From Eleusine coracana subsp. coracana (taxonomy: Eukaryota > Streptophyta > Magnoliopsida > Poales > Poaceae): a stretch of 64,000 bases of DNA. The position numbers and the translations under genes were made by a program. This document shows positions 35,501 through 46,948 of the stretch, piece by piece. The stretch is from positions 27,539,833-27,603,832 of the forward strand of contig CM064417.1 in the NCBI GenBank assembly GCA_032690845.1, written 5' to 3'. Positions within the stretch are counted from its first letter, which is position 1. Each line of letters opens with the position of its first letter. Below the pieces are notes generated by a model. That model was given only the letters and a program-made list of their open reading frames with translations, made no database searches and was not told the DNA's origin.

Positions 35501-36745
35501 AGAAATGAATAGATCCCTTTTAGTTTCCTGGGTCAAGAGATATAACTTAGATGATAACAAACTCTGGAAACAAATAATAGATCATAAGTATGATACCTGC
35601 TCTCCTAATATTCTTTGCTGCCCCCATGATGGGTCTCCTTTTTGGAAAGGAGTAATGTGGGCAATACAAGCTGCAAGATTAGGGTACAGGTGGAAGGTGG
35701 GAAATGGGAGAAAAATTAGATTTTGGGAGGATCAATGGTTTGGCACCTCTAGCCTAGCCATTCAGTATTGGGACCTTTATGTTATCTGTAATGAGCATGG
35801 GAAAACGATTGCTGATATTTGGGATGGATCAGACCTTAGAGTAACTTTTAGGAGAACAGTGAATGTAAGGCTTTTTTACAAATGGCTAGAGGTAGTGGAG
35901 ATTGCCAAATCCATTCAATTTCTGGAGGAAGAGGACCTTATGGTCTGCCAATACAACTCAAATGGAATATATAGCTCCCAATCCCTTTATGCAGCAATTT
36001 CTTTTGGTGGGGTGAAACCAGTCTATCTCCCAACCATTTGGGGGATGTGTGTTCCCTCAAGGATTCATGTTTTTTTGTGGCTGCTGTCTAATAATAGAAT
36101 GCTTACTAGGGATAACCTGGCAAAAAGAAGAGAAGTAAGTGATAACACTTGTCTCTTCTGTTGTGAAGCAGAAAATGTTGCCCATTTGTTTTTCGGATGT
36201 ATTGTAGCTGAGCAAGCTTGGGACTTTGTGTAAAAAATCTTTTGTAAGAGAGTGGTTTTGACTTCGAAAATGTAGCCCGTTGGTGGGTTAGCAACAATAA
36301 AAATCCTGTTTTAAACATGGTTTCATCGGCAATATTATGAAATTTATGGAATGAAATGCACTTTGCTTTTAGGGACAATCGTGGACAGGGATGCAGAGGT
36401 TGTGGAGGAAGACTACGAAAACACTGAGGACTTGGAGGAAGATTTGCAAGGAGGAACTGGCGGTGTGCTTGGATATGGCAATTACACAGCTTGGGGAAAA
36501 AGCGGAGGAATGGCCGAGATTACAATACTACCAAGACCAGCAGGCGAATGGGGGAATGCCTTCTGGAGGGCAATGTTAGATCAGTAGATTTCAATGAAAA
36601 TAGAACCTCAGATGTGTTGGCAGATGTGCCCGGGACAACAAACCAACTAAGTTCCCATGTAAGACTGAATGTAGGTGCTCTAGCACCAGACCCTGAACTT
36701 GGTTTCAGTCAATAAAACTAGGGGAAAACCCTTTTATCTAATTTT
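32540..36745 (+). mobile_element. L1-type LINE, 5'-truncated and decayed
   Basis: Pieces in order: an AP-endonuclease-like part (AGGILVGF near 32585; LIGGDFNLVRTREE near 33319), a linker, a reverse transcriptase (LKLDYEKAYDK near 34650, GLRQGDPLS near 34820, HYADDTLLF at 34964) and a zf-RVT C-terminus (35127-36233, with WGMCVPSRIHVFLWLL and a CLFC...HLFFGC motif). The YADD catalytic motif is intact, but stops and frameshifts break the protein into at least eight pieces. ORF1 is missing, as expected for a 5'-truncated copy. The 3' end follows CAATAAAACTAGGGG and ends near a T-rich run at 36745. I could not identify a target duplication. A hAT element splits the endonuclease part. Confidence 0.88.
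32722..33228. mobile_element. hAT element nested in the LINE endonuclease region
   Basis: The left end is CAGTGGCGGAGCCAGGA; the right end, reverse-complemented, is CAGGGGCAGAGCTGCACC. GTTTATGG flanks it at 32714-32721 and 33229-33236, a perfect 8-bp duplication. The LINE reading frame (…VVVYG, then SPYEEHK…) continues across when the element is removed, so this insertion is younger than the LINE. It contains a run of 25 C at 33179-33203. Confidence 0.88.
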
Positions 36746-37211
36746 TTTTTTTGTAGAAACCCACCCATAAATCAGTGGTGGGTTTCATTTTGCCACTCAC
36801 AAAATCTTTTAGTTTAGTCAAGCATTTGCAAATTTTAAGCTTTTTCAGATTCCCACTTGGGCCACTTGTCCTGTTTGGTCTTATTGGCTCACCGGTCGTA
36901 ATTTGGCTCGGCTCCTTCCTCATTCAACTCTACCGGCTCTCACATCTGGATTGATTCACGCTGTCGCCAGGTAGAGAAGTGAGAGCTAAAGGATGGCGAG
37001 TGACAGCTTTCAAAGGGTCTCCTCCACAAGAACCATGGCTACGGCCCCCAGACTCTCTAATCTGTAGCTACCGGAAATTAACCCGTGCTGGGCTTTGCAG
37101 GTCACCGGGCAGAGGCGAACGACACGAGGAGTCCTTGCTGCAGCTGAATGGCTTTAGGCTGCTCCCCGTACCTCAGTTCGCCATCACCCGCCTTGGATTG
37201 ATGTAGCCCAC
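36746..37211. other. Spacer between LINE and gypsy element
   Basis: It contains a short hairpin (AAACCCACC ... GGTGGGTTT, 36757-36785). A moderately GC-rich stretch (36960-37205) has no recognisable product. Confidence 0.4.
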
Positions 37212-37518
37212 TGTTAGCAACGGAATAGATCGAAAAGGAGAAGGGGAGATCGGGAGTAGGTAGATCGGCAGGGAACCAGGAGGAATTGGATTAAGCGAGT
37301 AGCAAATTGTTTACAATCATTTTTCATGCCTTCTTCAAGAGCGCATGTCAAGAATATAAATAACACTTCTATATGTCTTGCTCTCCCTATCCTAGTTCAT
37401 CCATTCGGTGTCAGTTACATTCGGGTTGGGCCTCACGGGCCGGTCAGAACAACGTCGGCCTAAGGAAGCAGAATCTTGACTCCCTACACGTGTTGTCAGA
37501 CGAGACATAGTGCTAACA
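37212..37518 (-). repeat. 3' LTR of the minus-strand gypsy element
   Basis: The 307-bp segment starts TGTTAGCAACGG and ends AGTGCTAACA (plus strand), so the ends form TGTTAGCA/TGCTAACA inverted termini. On the minus strand a purine-rich tract (GGAGAGGGAGG, 37519-37529) lies just upstream, the expected plus-strand primer. No second LTR copy was found in the window. Confidence 0.82.
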
Positions 37519-39360
37519 CCTCCCTCTCCAAGAGAGTCTGCTTGTACCCAAGCAGGGACCGAAGGAAACCTTTGGCGCCACGCCTCCAAGTCTTCCCAAG
37601 TTGCCAGGGAAGTTGGGCACGCCGACCATTTGACCAACACTTGAATGAAACTATGCCTACCCCAAGATACCAGGCGACGCTGCAATATCTTCTCAGGCAC
37701 CTGGAACTCAGTTAGTTCGGAAGGTAAATGTGTAGATACGTGAATCTTACTCCCAACCGCTTTCTTCAGTTGCGAAACATGGAAGACAGGATGCAAAAGC
37801 GAAATAGGAGGGAGTTCCAGACAATAGGCGACACTTCCCACTTTCTCCAAAATCTTGTATGGACCAAAAATTCGAAAGCCAATTTTTGATTTGCCCAGGA
37901 AGCCAGCGATGACTGCACATAAGGCTGAAGCTTTAGAAAAACCAAATCGCCCTCAACGAATGAGCGCTCAGAAGGACCCTTATCTGCTTGATGCTTCATA
38001 CGGAGAGTGGCGCGATTCATGATTAAGGCAGTTTTAACTTTCTCTCATGAAGCCACTGATCCAGGCTCAACACACCATAATTGTCTCTGGAAGAATTGCA
38101 AAAATACCTGGGCTGATGGCCATACAGAGCCTCGAATGGAGAACGGCCAGTAGCAGAGTGCAGGCTGGTACCAGAACTCAGCTAAAGCTAGCCAACTAGA
38201 CCACTTTTATGCGCAAGCATGAGTGAAACATCACATGAATGTTTCCATGCATTGATTGACATGCTCGTGCACAATTGTACTTTGGCAAACTTGAATAACT
38301 CTTGCCACAACAAGCTGGTGAAGATTTTATCCCTGTCAGACACAATGGACAATGGCATACCGTGAAGGCGGTAAATATGATCCATGACAAACGGGCAACA
38401 GTTGCAGCAGAGAACGAGTGCTTCATAGCAACAAAATGGCATACTTGGTGAATTTGTCCACAATAACCAGAATGCAATTAGTTGTGCCAGATAAAGGTAA
38501 AACCTCCACGAAATCCATGGTAATGATTTGCCAAGCTACTTGGGGAATGGGCAAGGGCTGAAGCAGTCCAGGATGTTTTGCTCTGTCAGGTTTGGCCTAC
38601 TAAAACACAATGCAGGATTGAACAAAGTCATGGACAATTGCTTTGATACCCTTCCAAGCAAATAGCTATTTCATCTTCCTATATGTTACAGGAACGCCTG
38701 AATGGCCACCAATTATAGATGAGTGAAATGTTGCAATGAGCTTCTTGTACATAATTATGCCCGCCACCAAAGAATAACTAGGCATAGAAGAGGTGTCCAT
38801 AGTCAGCTTAGTCAGCAAGGACTTGGCATAGTCATCATTGTCATAGCTTTGCTGTATTTCAGATGGCCATTGGGCCTGGCAAGTAGACAAAGCATAACAA
38901 AGATCAATAGGGCGAGGACGCTTGGATAGAGCATTAGCTGCTCTATTATCAGATCCCTTCTTATACATGATCTTATAGTTGAAACCCTAGAGCTTGGTAA
39001 TGACTTTTTGTTGCCACTATGTATGAAGTCTTTGATCAGACAAGTGTGCCAAGCTTTTCTGGTTTGTTGAAATGAGGAACTCCCCAAACTAGAGATAAGA
39101 CCTCCATTGTTCCACAGCCAATAAAATAGCTACATACACCTTCTCATAAGTAGAGAGACCCCTCAGTTTAGGACCCAAAGCTTTACTGGCATAAGCAATA
39201 GGATGGTGATGTTGCATCAACACAACTCCTACACTAGTGTCACAGGCTTCAGTCTCAATGCAGAATTGTTTAGAGAAATCAGGCAGGGCTAGAACTGGAG
39301 GCGCAATTAAAGTTGTTTGCAAAGTTTGGAAAGCTTTTTCATGGTCCTAAGTCCAAATAT
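37519..39360 (-). pseudogene. gypsy RNase H and integrase remnant
   Basis: RNase H is seen at 39089-39322 (CIETEACDTSVGVVL, then PIAYASKAL) and its end at 38860-38968 (KGSDNRAANALSKRP). The integrase core is at 38188-38480 (HGMPLSIVSDRDKIFTS) and the integrase C-terminal or chromodomain-like part at 37392-38020 (HPVFHVSQLKKAVG; VLVKWSACPTSLATWEDLEA). The usual first RNase H aspartate in TDAC is E here (TEAC). Stops split the polyprotein into about six parts. It cannot be active. Confidence 0.85.
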
Positions 39361-39431
39361 CCACCTCCTGCCGAGGACGGCGCCCGTGGCGGTCCGGCCG
39401 TACCGCTATCCCCAGCTACAGAAGGACGAGC

Positions 39432-42060
39432 TTGAGCGCCATTGCTCCGCCATGCTGTCCTAGGCCATTATCCGCCCCAGCACATCGTCGTTCTCGACGC
39501 CTGTGCTTCGTCCAGAAGGCGGATGGTTCCTGGTGTTTTTGCATCGACTACCGGGCACTCAACGACAAGACGTCCAAGGACAAGTTCCCCATCCCGGTGG
39601 TCGACGAGCTCCTCGATGAGCTCCATGGCACCTGCTTCTTCACCAAGCTGGACCTGCATTTGGGGTACCACCAGGTGCGCATGCACCCCGCCGATGTGGA
39701 GAAGATGGTGTTCCGGATGCATCACGGCCACTTCGAGTTCCTGGTGATGCCGTTCGGCCTCTCCAATGCACCGGCAACCTTCCAGGCACTCATGAACGAC
39801 GCGCTCCAGCCCCTCCTTCGCCGCTTTGTGCTTGTTTTCTTTGACAACATTTTGATCTATAGTTCATCTTGGACTGAGCACTTGCAGCACGTCCGCCTCA
39901 TCCTCTAGGCACTTCGGGCGCACCACTTCCATGTGAAGCGCTCCAAGTGCTCCTTCGGCGAATGCTCGGTGGCCTACCTCTGCCACAACATCTCCACCAA
40001 TGGCGTCGCCATGGACAGCGACAAGGTCGAGGCCGTGGCGTCCTGGCCTGAGCCCTACTCGGTCCGGGGCTTCCTGGGTCTGGCGAGCTACTACTGGAAG
40101 TTCATCCGGGACTTCGGCGCCCTTGCGGTGCCCCTGACGAGCCTCCTCCGGAAGGACGCTTTTGCCTGGACGCCCGAGGCAGCTGAGGCATTCTAGGCGC
40201 TCAAACAAGCACTCTCGGCCGAGCCAGTGCTCCAGATGCCCGACTTTGAGCGGCGGTTTGTCGTCGACTGTGACGTGTCTAGCACCGGGTTCGGCGCCGT
40301 GCTTCACCAGGGGGAGGGACCCTTGGCCTTCTTCAGCTGACCGTTCGTTGCTCGCCACAGCAAGCTGGCGGCGTACGGGTGCGAGCTCATCGGCTTGGTG
40401 CAGGCGGTGCGCCACTGGCGTCCCTACCTATGGGGGCGGCGCTTCCTCGTTCGAATTGGCCACTATAGTCTGAAGTTCCTGCTTGATCAGCGGTTGTCCA
40501 CTGTCCCCCAGCATCAGTGGCTCAGCAAGCTGTTCGGGTTCAACTTCACGGTGGAGTATCGGCCAGGCCAGCTCAACTCTGTGGTGGACGCTTTATCCTG
40601 CCGTGATAGTGACTCCGAGGATGAGCCGGCCATGCTGCAGGCCTTATCGGGGCCGACTTTTGCCCTCCTCAACGAACTCCGGGCGACCACGGCTGCGGAC
40701 GCCGAGGCAGGGCACCTCCTGCAGCAGCTCCAGTCTGGCGAACTGGGCGAACCGTGGCGGGCGGCTGATGGCTTCCTCCTCTACGGCAAGCGCATCTTCG
40801 TCCCTGACGTCCACGACCTGCGCCAGTGCCTCCTTCAGCTGGTCCACAACGCCAGTCATGAGGGCACCCAGAAAACCCTGTAGCGTTTGTGTGCGGAGTT
40901 TTACATTCTGTGTGACAAACGCATGGTGCAGACCCTTGCGCGACCTGCTAGTGCAACAAGACACAGACACTCCAGCCGACGGGACTGCTGCAGCCCTTCG
41001 ATGTCCCGTCCCAGGTATGGGCTGACATCTGACATCTCGATGGATTTTATTGAGGGGCTGCCCAAGGTGCGTGGGAAGTCAGTGATTCTCATGATGGTGG
41101 ACCGCTTCTCCAAGTACGTCCATTTCATTCCGCTAAGCCACCCCTACACGGCGGCATCGGTTGCTTGGGCCTTCTTCGACGGTGTTGTACGTCTACATGG
41201 CTTTCCCGCTTCGATCGTCAATGACCGTGACCCCGTGTTCACCAGTAGCATGTGGTGCGATTTGTTCAAGCCCGCAGGCGTCCATCTCTGTTTTAGCACC
41301 GCCTTCCACCCTTAGACGGATGGCCAGTCTGAGGTGGTCAACAAGGTGATCGCTATGTACATTCGGTGTGCTACAGGTGACCGCCCGAGAGCTTGGGTGG
41401 ACTAGCTTTCTTGGGCGGAGTACTGTTACAACACGTCGTTCCACACGGCTCTCCACGCCACCCTGTTCGAGGTCGTCTGTGGCCAACAACCTCCGCCTCT
41501 TGTTCCCTGCACACCTGGCGCCGCCGGGTCGAAGGAGGCCGACGCACTGCTCCGTGACCACGATGCGTTCTAGGTGGACATTCAGGAGTGTCTTCTCCAA
41601 GCCCGCAACTACGCCAAGCTCCACTACGACCACCGCCATCGTGAGCTGGAGTTCGCCATTGGAGATTGGGTGTGGCTGCGCCTGCTCCATCACCCCACCC
41701 ACTCTTTGGAGACCCTACACGGGTCCCATCTAGGTGGTTGAGCGCATTGGTTAGGTGGCATATCGCTTGGTGCTGCCAGCGGATGCCCGTCTCCATGATG
41801 TGTTCGTTGTGGGCTTGCTCAAGCCTTTACATGGGACGCCTCTAGCTATGGTGCCGCCGCTACCAACCATCCAGGACGGGCGCCTGGTGCCCACGCCAGC
41901 TCAGGTGGTGCATGCCCACAAAGTGCAGGACTCATGGGAGCTACGGGTGGTCTAGGAAGGTGTTCCAGTTGAGGAGGCCACTTGGGAGCCGCTCCAGGAC
42001 TTCAAGACTCGCTTCCCCAATTTTCAGCTCGAGGACGAGCTGTTTGTCGAGGAGGGGAGA
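39432..42060 (+). pseudogene. gypsy pol polyprotein remnant
   Basis: RT motifs include DLHLGYHQVRMHPADVEK and VMPFGLSNAPATFQALMN. The metal-binding motif reads FFDNILIYS, with N where the second catalytic D belongs. RNase H shows VVDCDVSSTGFGAVL, the integrase shows FIEGLP and NDRDPVFTSSMW, and TDGQSEVVNK follows a stop. About ten in-frame stops interrupt it; most are TAG where a CAG codon is the likely ancestor. The protein would copy and integrate the element but is dead. Confidence 0.85.
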
Positions 42061-42062
42061 GA

Positions 42063-42389
42063 TGTTACGGCCCAGCCAGGCCAGGTGGGCATGGCTGAAC
42101 AGGCCCAGGCAACTCAGCCAGAACCGCCACCGCTGATCGTCTATCGTCGCCGTAATTGTGGCTAGGTTTCCTTAGAATGAGAGATTGAGAATTAAGTTAG
42201 CAATCAATCTGATTGCTGGCCTCAAAGGCCTTCATAGCTCTCGGTTTCTTCCCTTCCCTCGCACGATTGCATCTCTCTCTCTCTCATCGGTTCTCTGTTC
42301 ATGATGGCGCCCCAGCACCGGCGTCCGCTTCGCCCCCCGACCTCACGTCTTCCACCCGTACAATCTCCGTGCCAGACCTGGTAGGGTCA
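42063..42389 (+). repeat. 3' LTR of the inner gypsy element (right border approximate)
   Basis: It starts TGTTACGGCCC right after the last polyprotein codons (…ELFVEEGRD), the usual position in this type of element. It contains a CT-rich run near 42275. The right border is set near GGGTCA, because host sequence resumes by about 42400; the exact end is uncertain. Confidence 0.6.
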
Positions 42390-42399
42390 AGGAACCTAC

Positions 42400-42770
42400 C
42401 AAAAAGCAACTAGCATGGGATAATTCATCTAATAATTCATCTGTTATGGGGACAAGATACTTGCCTTTGACTGTTAGTGCGTTGAGATGGCAATAATCAA
42501 CACAAAAATGATATGTGCCATCCTTCTTTTTCACCAACAACACTGGAGAAGAAAAAGGGCTGTTACTATGCTGAATCAATCCCTTATCCAACATATCATG
42601 CACCTGCTTTTCAATCTCTGCCGTAATTGAAGGAGCATATCTGTAGGGTCTCATGATAATAGGCCTAGCACCAGGAATCAGTGGAATATAATGGTTACAA
42701 CCTCTAAAAGGGGGAAGTTCAATCAATAGAGCAAAGATATCAGCATATTGGGTCAGCAACTTCTGTATCA
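42400..42770 (-). pseudogene. N-terminal part of the outer gypsy reverse transcriptase
   Basis: The minus-strand frame contains IEKQVHDMLDKGLIQHSNSP and SSPVLLVKKKDGTYHFCVDY, the start of a gypsy RT. It ends at ELSHASCF, where the inner gypsy sequence begins. On the other side the frame continues across the Helitron into 46949 and above without a shift. Confidence 0.88.
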
Positions 42771-42839
42771 CTAGTTCTATGCACGCGCGACACGCACATG
42801 CTATTATTTATCTTTAGAATATACAGTAACAATTGTTTT

Positions 42840-44155
42840 TCAACCTATTAATGCAAATCAAACCATAAAAAAAATTCTTAGAGCAATTTGTGTGCATAAC
42901 ATACATCGTTTTATAAAATCAAGAATTACAAATCATCAAAGATAATAAATACAAATCATCAGAGATAACAAAAATATAATACATAGTTAAACACTACTTA
43001 GCTAACAACATTCTAATGCGATGGTTGTTTCGAGCATAGCCGTTGCTTATATTGGTCATAACAGAGTTTGACCCACTATCGAGAGATCAAAACGGCTTTG
43101 TCTGGCCTCTCTAATTGCTAATCCATCTGCTTTTGTTCAATCTCTTTGTCTATATCTGACTGCACAAAAGATGACGATAATGACAAACCAACTCACTTTC
43201 TCCTGCCTCCACAGAGAGATTAGTTCGGTATCTCAAAAAATATTGCATATTAATAATCAGAACCTTAGAACAGGCCAAACAAAATGATTAGCTTGATAGT
43301 CATGACTCAGGACATTATTAGGCAGATTAGCTCTATAATCACATTGTCCAGTGAAAGGACTTTGATTAGAGATAATTCATGGAAATTCACAGCTAGAAGG
43401 TAAAATCAATATTGAATGCTCTTTCCAAGTCCAACATAGAAAGAGGACACATGTATAAATCCTCACGAGATCAATGGGAACACCTGCGATTGATTCTCTA
43501 TAGGTTGAATGGAGACATCAAGGTTAGGATTAGGCCAGATTGTAAAAAACACATGCAAATCCCCCAATCACAAAACAATAGGCCTTCATTTCTCCCCAGA
43601 TCAGAAATGCCAAACCAAAGTTCTCAAATCACAGAATTCTCATGAAGCATGGCCACAGATTAATGATTTACTTGATGTTATTGTGGTTGTCAGGCCGAGA
43701 TATTCCCTGGTGCATCCACTTCGGCTAAGGGCTACACACACCACGATAGGAGTGCACCACCACCATGGAAGACATTGTTATGAGCATCATTCCCACGTTG
43801 AGAGCAACACCACCATGGAAGCGCCTAACTTTTGTTAAACTGTGAAAGCATAGTGTGAAAATATGTCAGTGGTAACAAGCCGAACATGGAAAAAGGGGTT
43901 CACAAGACCAAGATCAAGCCGCATTCATGGCTTTATTATAAAAAAAGGTCACAATATATATCAAGGCATGGCAGACATTATCTAAAGGGAAGAATTATTG
44001 GATACTCATTAATGCTGAATACCATCAGCAGTACGGATCAATGGTATCCTCTATATGGGAAATAGTAATTTCTTTGCACAATGAAAAGAGTGAAATATCA
44101 TTTAGTATTCACATACTTGTTTTTAGAATTAATAATTATCAGAACTATAAGAAAA
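42840..44155. other. Helitron interior, unassigned
   Basis: No domain is recognised. Plus frames at 43412-43645 and 43509-43838 overlap in different phases and look like chance. Confidence 0.35.
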
Positions 44156-44161
44156 ATCATA

Positions 44162-44396
44162 CTCCCTCCATTCCAAAAATGTTGTCGCCATTGACTTTTT
44201 CTGTTACCTTTGATCATTCGTCTTATTTAAAATATTTGTAAAATATGAAAAACTATAAGTTATATTTAAATTTTATCTAGTGATAAAACAAATTATGAGA
44301 AAATACATGATATTTTTTGTTTTTTTAAAATAAAATGAATGGTCAAAGGCAGCAAAAAAGTCAATGACGATAACAATTTGGAATTTAAAATGGGTT
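44162..44396. mobile_element. Stowaway-like MITE inside the Helitron
   Basis: The left end CTCCCTCCATTCCAAAAATG follows a TA (44160-44161), the usual Stowaway terminus and target. The right arm (…GTCAATGACGATAACAATTTGGAAT) is the inverted counterpart of the left arm with substitutions, but its outermost bases are eroded. The size of about 235 bp fits. Confidence 0.65.
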
Positions 44397-44399
44397 AAC

Positions 44400-46500
44400 G
44401 ACCACTTGCAAAGCATAATTGAATTTAGAATGCAGCATGCGCCAAAAACAAAACCTAAAACCAAAACTTTGCCTTCAAAATTGATGGATATGCTGCCCTC
44501 CTTGAACAGATCACTGAGTTCATTACCTCCCAAACCAAATTCATCCGGTCCGCCTATTCTTTGCTCTCCATTTCCTATCAATTTCCTCCAGTCCTCCTGT
44601 TTTTGTCTCTTAATTTCCCTTCTTCCTCTCTCCTTTGTCCATCCAGTATAACAACGCAGCCACATGAGCACAGAACAAAGAACATAAAGATCAAGACAGT
44701 CCAATGCGAAAATAAGTGAAAAGCAAACAATATATTACCATTGCTGTAAAACACTACAGAGAAGATTATGCGCTTTTCTATAGCATGAAACTACACACTT
44801 TACTGACCAAAATTTTAGGATACCAGTGGCAAAAAAAACCTCAAACTCCTAAAACTAACATTTAGGGATGGAGCGTGCGAGTTAAAAATAGAAGTTCAGC
44901 TGGAGAGTGTGATAGAATTCTTGGTTGTTGGGTCACCAGTGACAAGATTTTTTCAAACCCCACAGTTAACATTTAGAGCACCTAGAGAGTGTGATAGGAT
45001 TGTTGGTTTGCCAAGATTTGTATGGCCGAGTTCCATGCACCACCATGGCTTCCTCTTTGGCTCTTCTAGTACCTGTCATCATGGTTGCTAGAAGCCTAGA
45101 AGGGCAAGCATCTTCACATGTATGTGTTTTCCTTTCCCAAATTGCCCTGCATAGAGTTCAGGTTAGAAGGGGGCAATTATCACAAACAAATCAACGAAAA
45201 GAGAACGTGAAAGATATTAACATGAAAATCTAAAGAAAATAAAAATATAGAGGTGGGCCTGACCTCAATAGATTATACAACACAATCTAAGAAACTGACA
45301 CACAATCTGTCTGGTTAAACATTTTGTTAACAAGATATTACACTACAAGATCTTATGATTTGCAACATATAAAAATATTATATAGCTATCTATACAAATA
45401 ATCAGCAACTGAAGGAAACAATAAACTTTTCAAGATCCCGTGATTTGAGACATTGAGATGCCTAGCTCCCAAGCCTCACCATCCTTATCAAAAATCAATT
45501 TCTACAAAATGGGATGACGGAACCCATCATAGCGCACCAATTTCTACATGATCATACAAGATAAGATGATCCTTTTGAGGAGCCACGCTCTGCAAAACAA
45601 GGGAATCTCAAGCCCTTTGGTCATTGGCTCATGGATGTTTTAGCAAGTTACGAGTAATTATAACAACAATAAGAAAAAGAACCATGGCAAAGAGAGATTT
45701 AGTAGCAGCAATACTTTCATTTCACTACCACCATGTAGAATTCAATTTGCAAGAGTATCCAAGTGTGCCGACAAAAAGAGAATAGAATCTGCATGAAAAA
45801 TTCCAGCAGAAGTTAATTATATATTGTATTATCGGTATCACCTATGAACTTGACTCGAGTATATGTATGAAACAAAATCAATCACGTATCAATCAAATAG
45901 CACTATTTAAATAAATGAACAGATTAGAGTCCGAACTCATCATGTGATCGAGTGGCGAGCAGACTCGATGCCTAACGAGGGCACAGTGGGCTGGTTCCCG
46001 GTGCGAACATGGCGGCGCCCTCGAAGAAGGTGATGCCCCAATCCATTCAGCAGCTCCATTCGTGTTTCCGGCTGTGGCAACAATGGGGCAGGGGAGGGGA
46101 TGAAGTGGATCGATGGCTAGGTTTTTGGTAGGGGCAGAGAGACTGTGTTCAACGCTGCTGGTCAAGATGCAGCTAGGAAAACAATTTTGGAATAGTAAAG
46201 CAATCACGTCCATGCAATGCGCCAAAAGGAAAGCTTGCAAGGAATTCAGGGAGAGGAAAGGATGGAAAGATCGCGGGCGGGTAGGTGTGCAGCCAGGTGA
46301 GAAAAAACACCGTAGCAGGAGACGGAACACACGCAAATCCGGGGTCAATTGACAAAATAGCACTCATAAGAAGCGCCTACTCCATAATAGCATTAGTAAA
46401 CAGCGCATCTCCAAAATACCACTAATAAGTTACTTTACACAACATATCATAGCATTATCTGTTTTTCTTTTCTTTTGGCCTAAATTTTACATATGAAATG
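44400..46500. other. Helitron interior, possible captured fragments
   Basis: Short frames at 44991-45233 plus, 46113-46352 plus and 45893-46363 minus are open but unrecognised. Three related phrases at 46350-46440 (AAATAGCACTCATAAG-like) form a decayed short tandem repeat. Confidence 0.3.
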
Positions 46501-46948
46501 ACAGTTCTGCCCCTCTCATCCAGTCGAACGGACAGTCCTGCCCTACGCTACGCCAGTCGCGCCTTGCTCCGTCCAGCGAGTCGCCGCCGCTGCGTATTGG
46601 CCCGCCCGGTTGTCGCCGCACACAGGCCCGCCTCAAGCTGCTCCGCCCAGGTGAGTGCCGCACTGCCGCTCGCCAGCCGCCGCTGCGTGTTGGCTTGCCT
46701 GGCCGCGCCATTCCCGCGAGCTCACCCACCTGATAGCCGCCGCTGCCGCTGCGTGCTAGCCCGCTTGGGCTCGCCTCGCCCGCCAGCCGCGTCACCCATC
46801 ATCGCCGCATGCTGGCCCGCTTGGGTGCGCCCTGCCAGCCAACCGCGTTGCGAGCTCGCCCTGCCCTGGGTTAGGGTAAATGTTGTGGTGGGTAAGTTAG
46901 CTTAGGGTAAAACGTTTTAAGAAGAATGTTTAGCCTTTATAGTATAGA

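Larger units (their letters stand above)
39361..42390 (+). mobile_element. Second Ty3/gypsy remnant, plus strand, 5'-truncated
   Basis: The element lies antisense inside the first gypsy. It starts abruptly just before the reverse transcriptase; 5' LTR, gag and protease are absent. Order: RT (39432-39908), RNase H (40200-40620), zinc-binding linker (40790-40890), integrase (41034-41500), chromodomain-like end (41650-42000), 3' LTR. It is much more GC-rich than the surrounding gypsy. No target duplication is seen, and host RT sequence is missing at the junction, so a deletion removed the left part of this element together with host sequence. Confidence 0.85.
42771..46948 (-). mobile_element. 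Non-autonomous Helitron in the gypsy pol frame
   Basis: Read on the minus strand it starts TCTATACTATAAAGGC and ends CTAG after a short GC-rich hairpin (GTGCGTG, loop TCG, CGCGTGC). It is inserted exactly between A and T of the host (42770 A, 46949 T) with no target duplication. Removing it leaves an uninterrupted gypsy reading frame across the junction. These are the defining marks of a Helitron. No Rep/helicase gene is present in its 4178 bp. Its interior contains unrecognised sequence that may be captured gene pieces, a Stowaway-like MITE and a GC-rich segment near its 5' end (46500-46900). Confidence 0.9.

Noticed and set aside
36757..36785. Hairpin AAACCCACC ... GGTGGGTTT as a MITE or terminator
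   Set aside because: It is too short, with no target duplication, and factor-independent terminators are not expected in a plant nuclear genome.
43412..45233. Open frames inside the Helitron as captured genes
   Set aside because: They are short, overlap in different phases and have no recognisable domain; capture remains possible but unsupported.
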